A stretch of 52,432 nt of DNA from Desulfobacteraceae bacterium (GTDB taxonomy: Bacteria > Desulfobacterota > Desulfobacteria > Desulfobacterales > Desulfococcaceae), in the NCBI GenBank assembly GCA_011390755.1, contig JAABRU010000026.1:1-52432 (forward strand). Direction: 5' to 3'. This document shows, piece by piece, positions 9,498 through 18,397 of the stretch (position 1 is its first letter; each line of letters starts with the position of its first letter). Both the position numbers and the translations under genes were made by a program. Below the pieces are notes generated by a model, which saw nothing but the letters and a program-made list of their open reading frames with translations, did no database searches and was not told the DNA's origin.

Positions 9498-9868
9498 TTG
9501 CCAATCTCCTTTTCGATGAATCCTACCAGTTCTTCCAGTTTGCCAAGCATTCTCCCGGCAATTTTCATCGTGATATTTTTATCAGTATAGTCGGCTTTAT
9601 CTCTTAAAAACTGCATATCCGACAGATAGGATTTGAACTTTGCAGGATATGTTTTCCGTCTTCTGATCAGTTCTCCGCTGAAGTCGGCCTGTACCTGTCC
9701 GTGATCAATTCTGTCTCTGCGGATACCGTGAAGATCAAGAGCCGCAATAACTGCCTGCAGGGCAGTATAGTATGCCCTGTTTGCACAGGCATTGAACAAT
9801 CCCCTGTCAAAGCAGATTCGGGCTGCGGTGAGGTTTTCAGTCGCTTTGTTTAAAAATTCAGTTTTCAT
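9494..9868 (-). CDS. HEPN-domain protein, putative RNase toxin
   Basis: About 124 residues starting MKTEFLNKATENL; an upstream in-frame TTG (9889) is less likely. The sequence is a small all-helical HEPN domain with the family's early NRAYYTALQA motif and a candidate R-x4-H motif (RDRIDH), which in active HEPN toxins forms the RNase site. The first gene of a translationally coupled pair (4-nt overlap with the 79-residue gene). HEPN proteins commonly act as ribonucleases in toxin-antitoxin or defence contexts; here the partner is unusual. Activity is not shown by the sequence alone. Confidence 0.75.
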   Translation of the reverse strand: MKTEFLNKATENLTAARICFDRGLFNACANRAYYTALQAVIAALDLHGIRRDRIDHGQVQADFSGELIRRRKTYPAKFKSYLSDMQFLRDKADYTDKNITMKIAGRMLGKLEELVGFIEKEIGK

Positions 9869-9889
9869 ATACCTGATGTTATTTTTCAA

Positions 9890-10463
9890 TTCATAAAATC
9901 AATTAATTTCAGTATAATATTATCTAATGATTGAGAAAAGTCAATAAGAAATTATTATCGGGACGGGGTTTTATAACGGAAATTCAGATCAGCCGCTAAG
10001 CCCTCCCTCTTCCCCCACAGCATTATCATTCGGATAATTCTACCGCAGAATACCGAAAATCACCCATTCCAAATACGGGAAATCTCCATTGCCTTTTTTT
10101 GCCAATCCCTTTATATGGAAAAATAGGATTATTTGAAACCCGCATTTCGCTTGTCTCTGTAACACTTTGAAAATTAAATTGTTTTTTCGATAGTTTTTTA
10201 CATGAACAAAAAATCGGATTTAATAAATTCAAATATTTGGAGTGCAAAGAGCGAAATGTGGGTTGAAATCAAAATCCGATTCTGATTTCCGATTTCTTAA
10301 TTATCTGCCCCCTGTCCCGGCAGGCTCGGCAATCCGGATTTTCAGGATGAGGGGGATGAACCGGGATTCTTATATTTTCCTTCCGGGTAAAATGCATCCC
10401 CTGAACCAGAACGATCCTGTTCATCTTTACCTTTATCCTGATACAAAAAAAGGAGGATAACAT
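9890..10463. other. Gene-free region upstream of the CAP-domain gene
   Basis: No convincing gene. At about 10325-10400 there is a decayed copy of palindrome family A (GGCAATCCGGATTTTCAGGATG ... ATGAACCGGGATTC). The downstream gene has a strong GGAGG site. Confidence 0.5.
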
Positions 10464-12215
10464 ATGTCAAATCATCCCATCCGGAACATATTCTGTTCTG
10501 CACTTGTCCTGTGTTTTTTTCTCTCCGCACAATCCGCATATCCCGAAACTGCTCTTCTGCCGGAAGAAGATGAACCTTCCGCCGGTTATGCCGATTATTA
10601 CATGACGGATGAACCGGTTTTTCAGTTTTCTGAAGAAAAGACCGGTTCCCGGCGGATTCGGAGAACTGTGCCCGATGATCCTCTGTCGGACATTGCCTGG
10701 AATACGGGAATGGCAGGTGTTTCCGATATTCAGACCGCATTCAATTCCGCCAGGCAAACGGAAAATTCACAACTGGGAACCTCGCTTCCCGATCTGACCC
10801 TGCCTTCACAGAGTGAATGGTCTGCCATGACAGACGGTGAAAAAGCGCTCTGGCTGATGAACCGGGAACGCACGGACAGGGGTATTCATCCGCTCCACGG
10901 CCTGGAAGAAAATGTTACATCCGTGGCACAGTATTATGCACAGTATCTGATTGATAACAATGCCTGGGGGCATTATGAAGACGGCAGAGACCCCTGGCAG
11001 CGTCTGGCGGACAATCCGGCTATCGGTGCCTGTCAGGATTTTCTGAGTGTGGCCGAAAATCTGGCCGTGTTCTGGACAAGCGGCTCATCCATCCCGCTCC
11101 CCATTGAACGGAGTATTTTCAACTGGATGTACGATGACGGTATCTGCTGCGCCTGGGGACACCGCCATGCCATTTTATGGTATCCCTATAATGATAACGG
11201 GGGAACCGTCGGGGCAGAAGGTTTTCTGGGCATCGGCAGGGCAAGCGGACCGCATGGCGGCTGGAATTTTGCCGAAATGATTGTCATGAATGTCTTTGAT
11301 CCCTGTGCCACCTGGCCTTATGCTCCCTTAGCTCCCCAGGTTCCCACTGTCAGCACTGCAACTGTATCTTCCATCACGCAGACCGCTGCTGTATCCGGCG
11401 GAAATATCAGCTCTGACGGCGGCGCATCCGTAAGCGGCAGAGGGGTGTGCTGGAGTACCGCACCCAATCCCACGGTTTCAGACAGCAAAACATCAGACGA
11501 CGCAGGAAACGGAACTTTCACAAGTTCGGTAAGCGGACTGACCGCTGGCACAACGTATTATCTAAGGGCATATGCCGTCAACAGCGCAGGCACGGCTTAC
11601 GGAAATGAGCTTTCCTTTACCACTTCCCAACTGATTGAACTGAGTCTGGAAGTAGTACCGGCAGGAAGCGGGACACTCACACCCGCCGCAGGTGTTTATT
11701 CCTGTTCTGATGGAGAAGTGATTCAGATTGAGGCCTTTCCGGAAGCGGGTTTCCGTTTTGCCCGCTGGTCAGGGGATGTGGCAGATACCCAATCTGCGGC
11801 TACGACTGTAACAATGGATACCTCCAAAACCGTCACGGCTGTGTTTATTTCCGACAGCACCTGGAACCTGGACATAGACGGTAACGGGAGCATACAGGCC
11901 AACAAAGACGGTTTCCTGCTCATGCGCTATCTCTACAATGTAAGGGGGGAGAATCTGATTAACGGTGCGCTCGGAAACGGCGCAACCCGGACAACAGCCC
12001 CGGAAATTGAGGCATACATCGCCCTGGGGATTGCGGATCAGGTAGCTGATATTGACGGCAACGGCAGCATACAGGCCAACAAAGACGGTTTTCTGGTCAT
12101 GCGCTATTTTTATAATGTGCGGGGGGAAAACCTCATTGCGGGATCGGTCGGAAGCGGAGCCGTGCGGACTGCTGCCGCGGAGATTGAGGATTATATTTTT
12201 TCTCTGTATCCCTGA
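10464..12215 (+). CDS. Secreted CAP/SCP-domain protein with SLYP-type tandem EF-hand module
   Basis: 583 residues; AAAGGAGG precedes the ATG. Signal peptide about 1-27. A CAP/SCP superfamily domain (about 126-280) shows LMNRERTDRG, a WGHYEDG segment and GHRHAILW, as in bacterial CAP proteins. Next come an Fn3-like domain (about 290-390) and an InlB/Flg_new_2-type repeat (about 393-460, EAFPEAGFRFARWSGD). The C-terminal module (about 465-583) holds two DIDGNGSIQANKDG loops, each followed by RYxYNVRGENLI, and ends SLYP. That module recurs in three other proteins here. Probably an extracellular or surface protein; bacterial CAP domains are mostly of unknown function. Confidence 0.85.
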   Translation: MSNHPIRNIFCSALVLCFFLSAQSAYPETALLPEEDEPSAGYADYYMTDEPVFQFSEEKTGSRRIRRTVPDDPLSDIAWNTGMAGVSDIQTAFNSARQTENSQLGTSLPDLTLPSQSEWSAMTDGEKALWLMNRERTDRGIHPLHGLEENVTSVAQYYAQYLIDNNAWGHYEDGRDPWQRLADNPAIGACQDFLSVAENLAVFWTSGSSIPLPIERSIFNWMYDDGICCAWGHRHAILWYPYNDNGGTVGAEGFLGIGRASGPHGGWNFAEMIVMNVFDPCATWPYAPLAPQVPTVSTATVSSITQTAAVSGGNISSDGGASVSGRGVCWSTAPNPTVSDSKTSDDAGNGTFTSSVSGLTAGTTYYLRAYAVNSAGTAYGNELSFTTSQLIELSLEVVPAGSGTLTPAAGVYSCSDGEVIQIEAFPEAGFRFARWSGDVADTQSAATTVTMDTSKTVTAVFISDSTWNLDIDGNGSIQANKDGFLLMRYLYNVRGENLINGALGNGATRTTAPEIEAYIALGIADQVADIDGNGSIQANKDGFLVMRYFYNVRGENLIAGSVGSGAVRTAAAEIEDYIFSLYP

Positions 12216-12219
12216 GTTT

Positions 12220-12265
12220 GTCTGAACCCGGATTCTCAGGATGAAGGGATGTACCGGGATTTTTT
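12220..12265 (+). repeat. Palindrome family A, left half, directly after a SLYP-module gene
   Basis: Starts GTCTGAACCCGGATTC four bases after the stop codon, and carries GTACCGGGATTTTTTT. Same family as 20784, 22541, 24705 and 25813. The T-run may also help termination. Confidence 0.7.
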
Positions 12266-12282
12266 TGTTCTCATGCTGAAAG

Positions 12283-12321
12283 GAGTGCGAAAATAAAGGC
12301 GAAGGCCGGTTTTTCGCAAAA
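12283..12321 (+). repeat. GGAGTGC hairpin element, copy 2
   Basis: AAAGGAGTGCGAAAATAAAG ... GGTTTTTCGCAAAAC. Essentially identical to the copy at 12472 and very close to that at 523. It is followed by a TGTCCC-GAA-GGGACA hairpin and a CCGGCAG-TTTA-CTGCCGG hairpin. Confidence 0.75.
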
Positions 12322-12378
12322 CTGTCCCGAAGGGACAGAAGAGAATAACCCGGCAGTTTACTGCCGGAGAATCTGTTC

Positions 12379-12461
12379 TGAACACGATGATACAGGATTA
12401 TTCAGGATGGACATGATTTTTCATCCTGTAAATTCTGTATAATCCTGCATAATCGTGTTCA
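12379..12461. repeat. Palindrome family B copy
   Basis: Starts TGAACACGATGATACAGG and ends CATAATCGTGTTCA. The ends are inverted repeats, and an inner CAGGATGGACATGA pairs with TCATCCTG. Other copies: 20896, 21843, 22656, 24809, 25924 and 28171. Confidence 0.75.
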
Positions 12462-12471
12462 GGATAAAAGG

Positions 12472-12510
12472 AGTGCGAAAATAAAGGCGAAGGCCGGTTT
12501 TTCGCAAAAC
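12472..12510 (+). repeat. GGAGTGC hairpin element, copy 3
   Basis: Same sequence as the copy at 12283, placed 189 bp downstream in the same orientation, with the family B palindrome between the two. Confidence 0.75.
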
Positions 12511-12528
12511 TGTCACTACGGGACATTA

Positions 12529-12653
12529 CAATGCCATTAAGTTAAGGGATCAAAAGGAGTGCCAAACTGAAAGTTTGGCAGAGTAATCTGCAATAATTTC
12601 AGTTTCCCAAACTTTCAGTTCGGGACTCCGCCGCTCTTAACTTAATGGCATTG
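12529..12653. mobile_element. 125-bp MITE-like element with an 11-bp near-perfect target duplication
   Basis: Perfect 18-bp terminal inverted repeats (CAATGCCATTAAGTTAAG at the left end). Directly abutting them are ACGGGACATTA (12518-12528) and ACGGGACGTTA (12654-12664), which match at 10 of 11 bases and look like a target-site duplication. The interior carries a GGAGTGC-type hairpin (CCAAACT/AGTTTGG arms) and its partial complement. Confidence 0.7.
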
Positions 12654-12720
12654 ACGGGACGTTAGGGAAACCGGAAGATTTCATAACATATATTAACGGA
12701 TTACCGGAGGAAACTGTATA

Positions 12721-12774
12721 ATGAACAAAATAAAATCATTTTATCCTGTTACCAAAAGAGAGGTTTCGTCATGA
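12721..12774 (+). CDS. 17-codon leader peptide overlapping the LRR gene start
   Basis: Short ORF (MNKIKSFYPVTKREVSS) preceded by GGAGG with 10 nt spacing. Its TGA stop overlaps the ATG of the large LRR gene as ATGA, the usual arrangement for translational coupling. It may set the translation rate of the 1856-residue protein. No family is recognised, and it could be chance. Confidence 0.45.
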   Translation: MNKIKSFYPVTKREVSS

Positions 12775-15700
12775 TTAAAAAAAGTATTATTATAGCAGCA
12801 ATTTTATTGACTGCATGTTTAGTTGGGAATGCTTATGCAACGATACCTGCTGAAGAAAGAAACGCTTTAATAGAGCTTTATAACAGCACAAACGGTGCAA
12901 ATTGGACCAATAATACAAACTGGCTTGGTGAACCGGGCACAGAATGCACATGGTACGGAGTAATTTGTGATGCCGGAAATAATCATGTAACAAATCTTCA
13001 TTTATGGCAAAATCAACTAACAGGCAGCCTCCCCTCTTCTTTGGAAAATTTGTCAAATTTAAAAATACTTAATTTGACAGAGAATCAGCTTACAGGAAGT
13101 ATTCCGGCAACATTTGAAAATCTTTTCAATCTGGAAAATCTTGCTTTGGGCAACAATCAGCTAACAGGCATAATTCCTGATTGGATTGGAAGTATGCAAA
13201 ATCTGAATCAGATATATTTATGGCAAAATCAGTTAACAGGAAATATTTCTCATTCATTGGGGAACTTGTCAAATTTGATGTATATTGAACTGTCAGATAA
13301 CTATCTGACCGGTGATATACCTCAGGAGATTGGAAATCTTTCACAACTCAGAGTTCTCAATTTCACAAGGAATCAGCTTGCAGGAAGTATTCCGGCAACA
13401 TTTGAAAATCTTTTCAATCTGGAAAATCTTGCTTTGGGGGGAAATCAGCTAACAGGCGTAATTCCTGATTGGATAGGAAATTTACAAAATCTCACATATC
13501 TATATTTATGGGGAAACCTTCTGACTGAAAATATACCGATAACAATCGGAAATTTAACAAATCTGATGGATTTACAATTATCCGAAAATCAGTTAAGCGG
13601 TATCATTCCAACCACATTAGGAAATTTGACAAACCTAACCGTATTGAGCTTACATAGTAATCAACTCACCGGCAATATTCCCTCAGAAATAGGCAATCTG
13701 ACAAATTTAAGAGATCTTCGCCTGAGCTTTAATCAGCTTACAGGTGAAATTCCTGTAACTTTGGGTAATCTGACAAATCTGGAAATCATTTATCTGTGTA
13801 ACAATCAGTTGACAGGTGCGATTCCTCCGGAATTGGGAAATCTGACAAACCTTATCCATCTTCAGTTATGTGAAAATCAGCTAACAGGAAACATCCCCGT
13901 TTCTTTGGGCAATCTTTCAAATTTGAAAACTCTTTATTTATACATGAATCAGTTGACAGGAACCGTTCCTGCTTCTTTGGGTAATCTTTTGAATTTGGAA
14001 GAACTTTATTTATATGTGAATCAACTGACAGGTGACATACCGGCTGAGTTGGGGAATTTAATCAGCCTGAAAAGACTGTCTTTGGGAGACAATCATTTAG
14101 CAGGCCGGATTCCCGCATCAATCGGGAATCTGTTGAATTTGGAAGCACTGTATTTGTGGGATAATCAGCTTTCAGGTGAAATCCCGCCGGAAATTATAAA
14201 TCTTACAAACCTGATCGTGGGTCAGCTTAATATTCGCTACAATATGCTTTCTTCATCAGATCCTGATTTGATTAATTTCCTTAATTCCAGGCAGATTAAC
14301 GGGGATTGGGAAAGTACCCAGTTTTTTTTTACTGTTGATGCTTCATTCAGTGCTTTTCCTGTTTTTGGAAAACCTCCGCTTACCGTTGTATTTTCAGATA
14401 GGTCAAGCGGATACCCTTCTTCCTGGAAATGGGATTTTAATAATGACGGTGTTACAGACTCTACGGAACAGAATCCTTCATTTACATATGATAAGGCTGG
14501 CATATATTCCGTGAGACTTGTAGCTGAAAACAGAGATTATTCGGATGATATCATAGCTGAAGACTATATTGAGGTTACAAATTTTCGTGCAGATTTCACT
14601 GCTGATGGAATACGCGGAAATGCTCCTTTCACCGTTCAGTTCACCGACCAATCTTTTGGGAGTCCGACATCCTGGCAGTGGGATTTCAATAATGACGGTA
14701 TCACTGACTCCACAGAACAGCACCCCACCTACACCTATAATTCAGAAGGAACTTATACGGTAAAACTCACCGTATCCAACGGGGATGCAACAGATGTGGA
14801 AGTTAAAAACGATTACATAGAAGTTTTAGATACTTATCTGAATGCTGATTTTAATACAGATAAAACTTTCGGCAAACCGCCCCTTACGGTTCAGTTCACC
14901 GACAAATCCGCAGGCCCTCCCACCTCATGGCAATGGGATTTTGACAATGACGGAAACATTGATTCCACAGAACAGAATCCGCAATATACCTATGATTCCG
15001 AGGGTATTTATTCGGTAAAACTGACGGTTTCGGACGGCAGTTTCAGTGTTGAAAAAATAAAAGAAAATCTCATCCAGGTTACAAACACACTGCCTGATTT
15101 TCAGGTCAGTGATATTCAGCTTTCCCAGGCATATGCGGGGCAGTCTTTCCAGATCACCTGGACAGTGGAAAATACAGGGGATTCAGCTACAACAATTCCA
15201 ATTTGGAAAGACAAAGTATATCTTTCCCCAAGTGCTGTATTTGATGAACAAACAGCGCAGTTACTGATTGATTCATCCCGTAATACCGCCCTTCAACCCG
15301 GAGAAAGCTACACAAAAACAGCAACACACACTTTCCCGGTTGATGAAAGCGGAGAGTATTATGTCTTTGTTTTTACCGATGCGCCGGACATGCAGCCGGA
15401 AAAAGAGGAAGGCAATAACAGCAAATCCTCTTCCGTCTTTTCAGTTCAGCCTTCTCCCGCGTCCAATCTGCTTGCCGGGGACATCAGATCGCCGCTTTCT
15501 GTTTTTTCCCGGGCAGAAACTCAGATCAGTTGGATGGTCAAAAATACGGGGGACTGGAATATTTCCGGTCAGTGGACAGACCGCCTGTATCTTTCAACCG
15601 ATACCATACCCGATGCAGCAGACATTCTGCTGGCAGAGTTCAGTCGAAGTGAGGGACTGTCTTCGGGTTCGGATTATCTGCAAAAAGAAACGCTTATAAT

Positions 15701-18341
15701 GCCGGAAATGGAGAGCGGTTCCTATTATCTGATTCTGGAAACCGACAGCAGCGGAAGCATAAGCGAAACTGCTGAGGATGATAATATCAGAACCCGTCCG
15801 GTCACTTATGCCAAAGCAAAACATCTGACTGCATCACCGGACAGGATCATGCTGAACCTGACCTCCGGCCTACCGGTTTCCGGGCAGATTGATATCACTA
15901 ACCTCGGAAATACGGCAATGTCGGGAATTACAGCGGCAATACTGAATGCTTCTCCCAATATTGACATTCAGTTGGATACACCTTCGGGACTGGAAAGCAT
16001 GGCATCAGGCAAAGTTTCCTACACAGTAAGGGCAAATGATGAATCTTTTCTCGAAAATGAAACCACTGTTCTGTTTACAGGCAACGGGGATGATGAAGCC
16101 GCAGTTATATTTGAAACTGCGGTCATACCTGCAAAACCCCGGCTTGCCGTGAATCCCGGCTACCTGGAAAGCGGGATGCTGCACGGTCAGCAGCGGACAG
16201 TGGAATGCGAAATCACCAATACAGGCGGCGCACCTGCAAATGATCTGATGGTAATGCTTCCCAATGCGGATTGGCTGACGCTGGTGACACCGGAAACCAT
16301 CGGCACACTTGCCCAGGGAGAGAAAGCAAAAATAGGGATTGCACTGAATCCTTCCGCAGATATGAATCTGGGGCCTTATACCGGGGCAATTGCGGTATCC
16401 GGCAGCAACGCCAAAGAGCGTATCGGTTTCCGGTTTACAGCCGTATCAGAAGCAAAAGGCGGGTTGAAAATAATTGCAAAAGATGAATTTTCCTATTTTG
16501 CGGATAATCACCCCAATGTGGCAGGTGCGGAAGTGAGCCTGAAAGATGCATACGGAGATACGGTCATCGCCGAAGGGCTTACAGATGAAAACGGTGTTTT
16601 TACGTTGCAGAATATCAATGAAGGAAAATATGAACTTACTGTCCGTGCCGACAAACACGCGACGTATCATGCTCCGATAGATATTGTTCCGGGAGTGGAA
16701 AAAGAAGTCGAAGCCTTTATGGCAAGGCAGTTGGTGACATATAACTGGTCTGTGGTGCCGATAGATATTGAAGATAATTATAAGATAACCCTTGAAGCGG
16801 TATTTGAAACGCATGTGCCTGCGCCGGTTATTACAGTGGAACCTGCAAATATGCTGGTCCCCTTGGATGAAGGAGAAATTACTACAGTGGAGCTGACTGT
16901 TACCAACCACGGACTGATTGCAGTGAATGATGTTACGATTAATTTTCCTGAATATGAGAGTGTTTATATAAAGCCGACAATTGAGAAAATCGGCGTTCTT
17001 CCTGCCATGACTTCCGTGACAATACCGGTGTTGGTGCGTGATAAGGAATATGGTCCTATTGAGGGTCAATCTGTATCTGCCAAAAGAACAGGAACAAAGC
17101 GAAGTGCTTCAAATGCACTTATGGATAAATGTCCTCCGGTCGCTGAAGTTCAATATTATATTATATGTGGTGGAGTAAAATATTATGCAGTCAGTTTCGA
17201 CTGGCGGTATATCAGAAAAGTCAGAGAAATTATTAATAAAGCGAATGAAGCAGTTTCAAATGCTGTGGGTGCAGCAAATGCTATCCAAAAATTAATTGAT
17301 ATAATTGAAGACCTGGAAGATGGAAGTATAAATGAGGAAACTGTGAATTCTATCTCTTTATTGTTTGGTATTAATTTTATTATTGATCCAATCAAAAACG
17401 AGTGGGTATTAGATAATAGCGGTGATATTAGCGAATTTTCCGGTGGTAGCAGTGGCAGTCTTGAACTGATACACTATAAAATATCTGATAGCTGTTTAAG
17501 TATTTTGAAAGACGATGGAGTTCCTGAAGATATCCTTTCAAAATTAGAGATAATAAAAGACATTGAATATACAGGCAGATATTATTTTATTAATGCATTA
17601 GAATCAGTTATCGAAAAGGAACAGAGTGAACAATATAAGCTATTAATTTTAGAATGCGCCGAAATAACTTCTAATATAATCCAAAGAGCCAAGAGGGGCG
17701 GGAAAAGCCTTTTAGTAAATGCTGATTCAGCAGTAAAATTATGTGAAATGTTACCAGGGCTATGCGAAAAGGCGGTAGAACCAATTTGTAATTATAGTCC
17801 AAACACCTGTAAAAATATTACTGATTTTATTGATAAAAACGAAAATACACTTGAACTGCTTAAAATTGCATTACATACAGCTAAAGGTATCATAAGTGTG
17901 GGAGCAGATATGGCTTTATGTGCAACTATTTTTGTTGGCGATCCACTTGGCATAGTGGGTTGTTTATCCTTTGCATGTGATATAATATCATTAAACAATA
18001 ATTTAGGAGATCTCGTAACAGAATTAAATGAAAGGTGTATATCAGAAATACCGATATATTATTTTTATCCGGTACCAATATCTGTTCCACTGCCAGAATG
18101 TGTACCCATTCAGATACCAGATGTTCCAAAAATAGAGACAGATCCCTGTATTTGTGGACTTTTATCTCTTTTTAAATTTGGTATTAATCCAAGTGTCAGC
18201 AGTGGTGTTAGCGGTATGGCAGGACTGTTAAAATGTATGTGTAAGACTGGTGGTAGTGGTGGTAGTGGTGGTGACAGTACAGGAGGAATATGGAGACCTG
18301 TTGGTGGTGGAAGTGGGACGTTTACACCCTGTACTCCGTAA
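12771..18341 (+). CDS. Giant secreted LRR / PKD / CARDB protein
   Basis: 1856 residues. Signal peptide about 1-23. The cap after it (ALIELYNSTNGANWTNNTNW ... WYGVIC) resembles plant-type LRRNT_2, followed by about 18 LRRs of the NLTNLxxLxLxxNQLTGxIP type (about 70-510). Three PKD domains (about 520-780) carry the WDFNNDG motif, and two CARDB domains follow (about 780-1020). Then come Ig-like and carboxypeptidase-regulatory-like segments to about 1460. The last 390 residues are unrecognised, AT-rich in coding sequence, partly helical and Cys-rich near the end, finishing with a Gly/Ser-rich tail. Likely a surface adhesin or matrix protein. The next gene, 56 nt downstream, continues the domain series usually found with such proteins, so the pair may be a split version of one polypeptide and is probably co-transcribed. 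Confidence 0.85.
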   Translation: MIKKSIIIAAILLTACLVGNAYATIPAEERNALIELYNSTNGANWTNNTNWLGEPGTECTWYGVICDAGNNHVTNLHLWQNQLTGSLPSSLENLSNLKILNLTENQLTGSIPATFENLFNLENLALGNNQLTGIIPDWIGSMQNLNQIYLWQNQLTGNISHSLGNLSNLMYIELSDNYLTGDIPQEIGNLSQLRVLNFTRNQLAGSIPATFENLFNLENLALGGNQLTGVIPDWIGNLQNLTYLYLWGNLLTENIPITIGNLTNLMDLQLSENQLSGIIPTTLGNLTNLTVLSLHSNQLTGNIPSEIGNLTNLRDLRLSFNQLTGEIPVTLGNLTNLEIIYLCNNQLTGAIPPELGNLTNLIHLQLCENQLTGNIPVSLGNLSNLKTLYLYMNQLTGTVPASLGNLLNLEELYLYVNQLTGDIPAELGNLISLKRLSLGDNHLAGRIPASIGNLLNLEALYLWDNQLSGEIPPEIINLTNLIVGQLNIRYNMLSSSDPDLINFLNSRQINGDWESTQFFFTVDASFSAFPVFGKPPLTVVFSDRSSGYPSSWKWDFNNDGVTDSTEQNPSFTYDKAGIYSVRLVAENRDYSDDIIAEDYIEVTNFRADFTADGIRGNAPFTVQFTDQSFGSPTSWQWDFNNDGITDSTEQHPTYTYNSEGTYTVKLTVSNGDATDVEVKNDYIEVLDTYLNADFNTDKTFGKPPLTVQFTDKSAGPPTSWQWDFDNDGNIDSTEQNPQYTYDSEGIYSVKLTVSDGSFSVEKIKENLIQVTNTLPDFQVSDIQLSQAYAGQSFQITWTVENTGDSATTIPIWKDKVYLSPSAVFDEQTAQLLIDSSRNTALQPGESYTKTATHTFPVDESGEYYVFVFTDAPDMQPEKEEGNNSKSSSVFSVQPSPASNLLAGDIRSPLSVFSRAETQISWMVKNTGDWNISGQWTDRLYLSTDTIPDAADILLAEFSRSEGLSSGSDYLQKETLIMPEMESGSYYLILETDSSGSISETAEDDNIRTRPVTYAKAKHLTASPDRIMLNLTSGLPVSGQIDITNLGNTAMSGITAAILNASPNIDIQLDTPSGLESMASGKVSYTVRANDESFLENETTVLFTGNGDDEAAVIFETAVIPAKPRLAVNPGYLESGMLHGQQRTVECEITNTGGAPANDLMVMLPNADWLTLVTPETIGTLAQGEKAKIGIALNPSADMNLGPYTGAIAVSGSNAKERIGFRFTAVSEAKGGLKIIAKDEFSYFADNHPNVAGAEVSLKDAYGDTVIAEGLTDENGVFTLQNINEGKYELTVRADKHATYHAPIDIVPGVEKEVEAFMARQLVTYNWSVVPIDIEDNYKITLEAVFETHVPAPVITVEPANMLVPLDEGEITTVELTVTNHGLIAVNDVTINFPEYESVYIKPTIEKIGVLPAMTSVTIPVLVRDKEYGPIEGQSVSAKRTGTKRSASNALMDKCPPVAEVQYYIICGGVKYYAVSFDWRYIRKVREIINKANEAVSNAVGAANAIQKLIDIIEDLEDGSINEETVNSISLLFGINFIIDPIKNEWVLDNSGDISEFSGGSSGSLELIHYKISDSCLSILKDDGVPEDILSKLEIIKDIEYTGRYYFINALESVIEKEQSEQYKLLILECAEITSNIIQRAKRGGKSLLVNADSAVKLCEMLPGLCEKAVEPICNYSPNTCKNITDFIDKNENTLELLKIALHTAKGIISVGADMALCATIFVGDPLGIVGCLSFACDIISLNNNLGDLVTELNERCISEIPIYYFYPVPISVPLPECVPIQIPDVPKIETDPCICGLLSLFKFGINPSVSSGVSGMAGLLKCMCKTGGSGGSGGDSTGGIWRPVGGGSGTFTPCTP

Positions 18342-18397
18342 AAGAAGGGAAAGAGTCTCATCTATTGAAAATATACTAAATAAATTATGGAGATATT

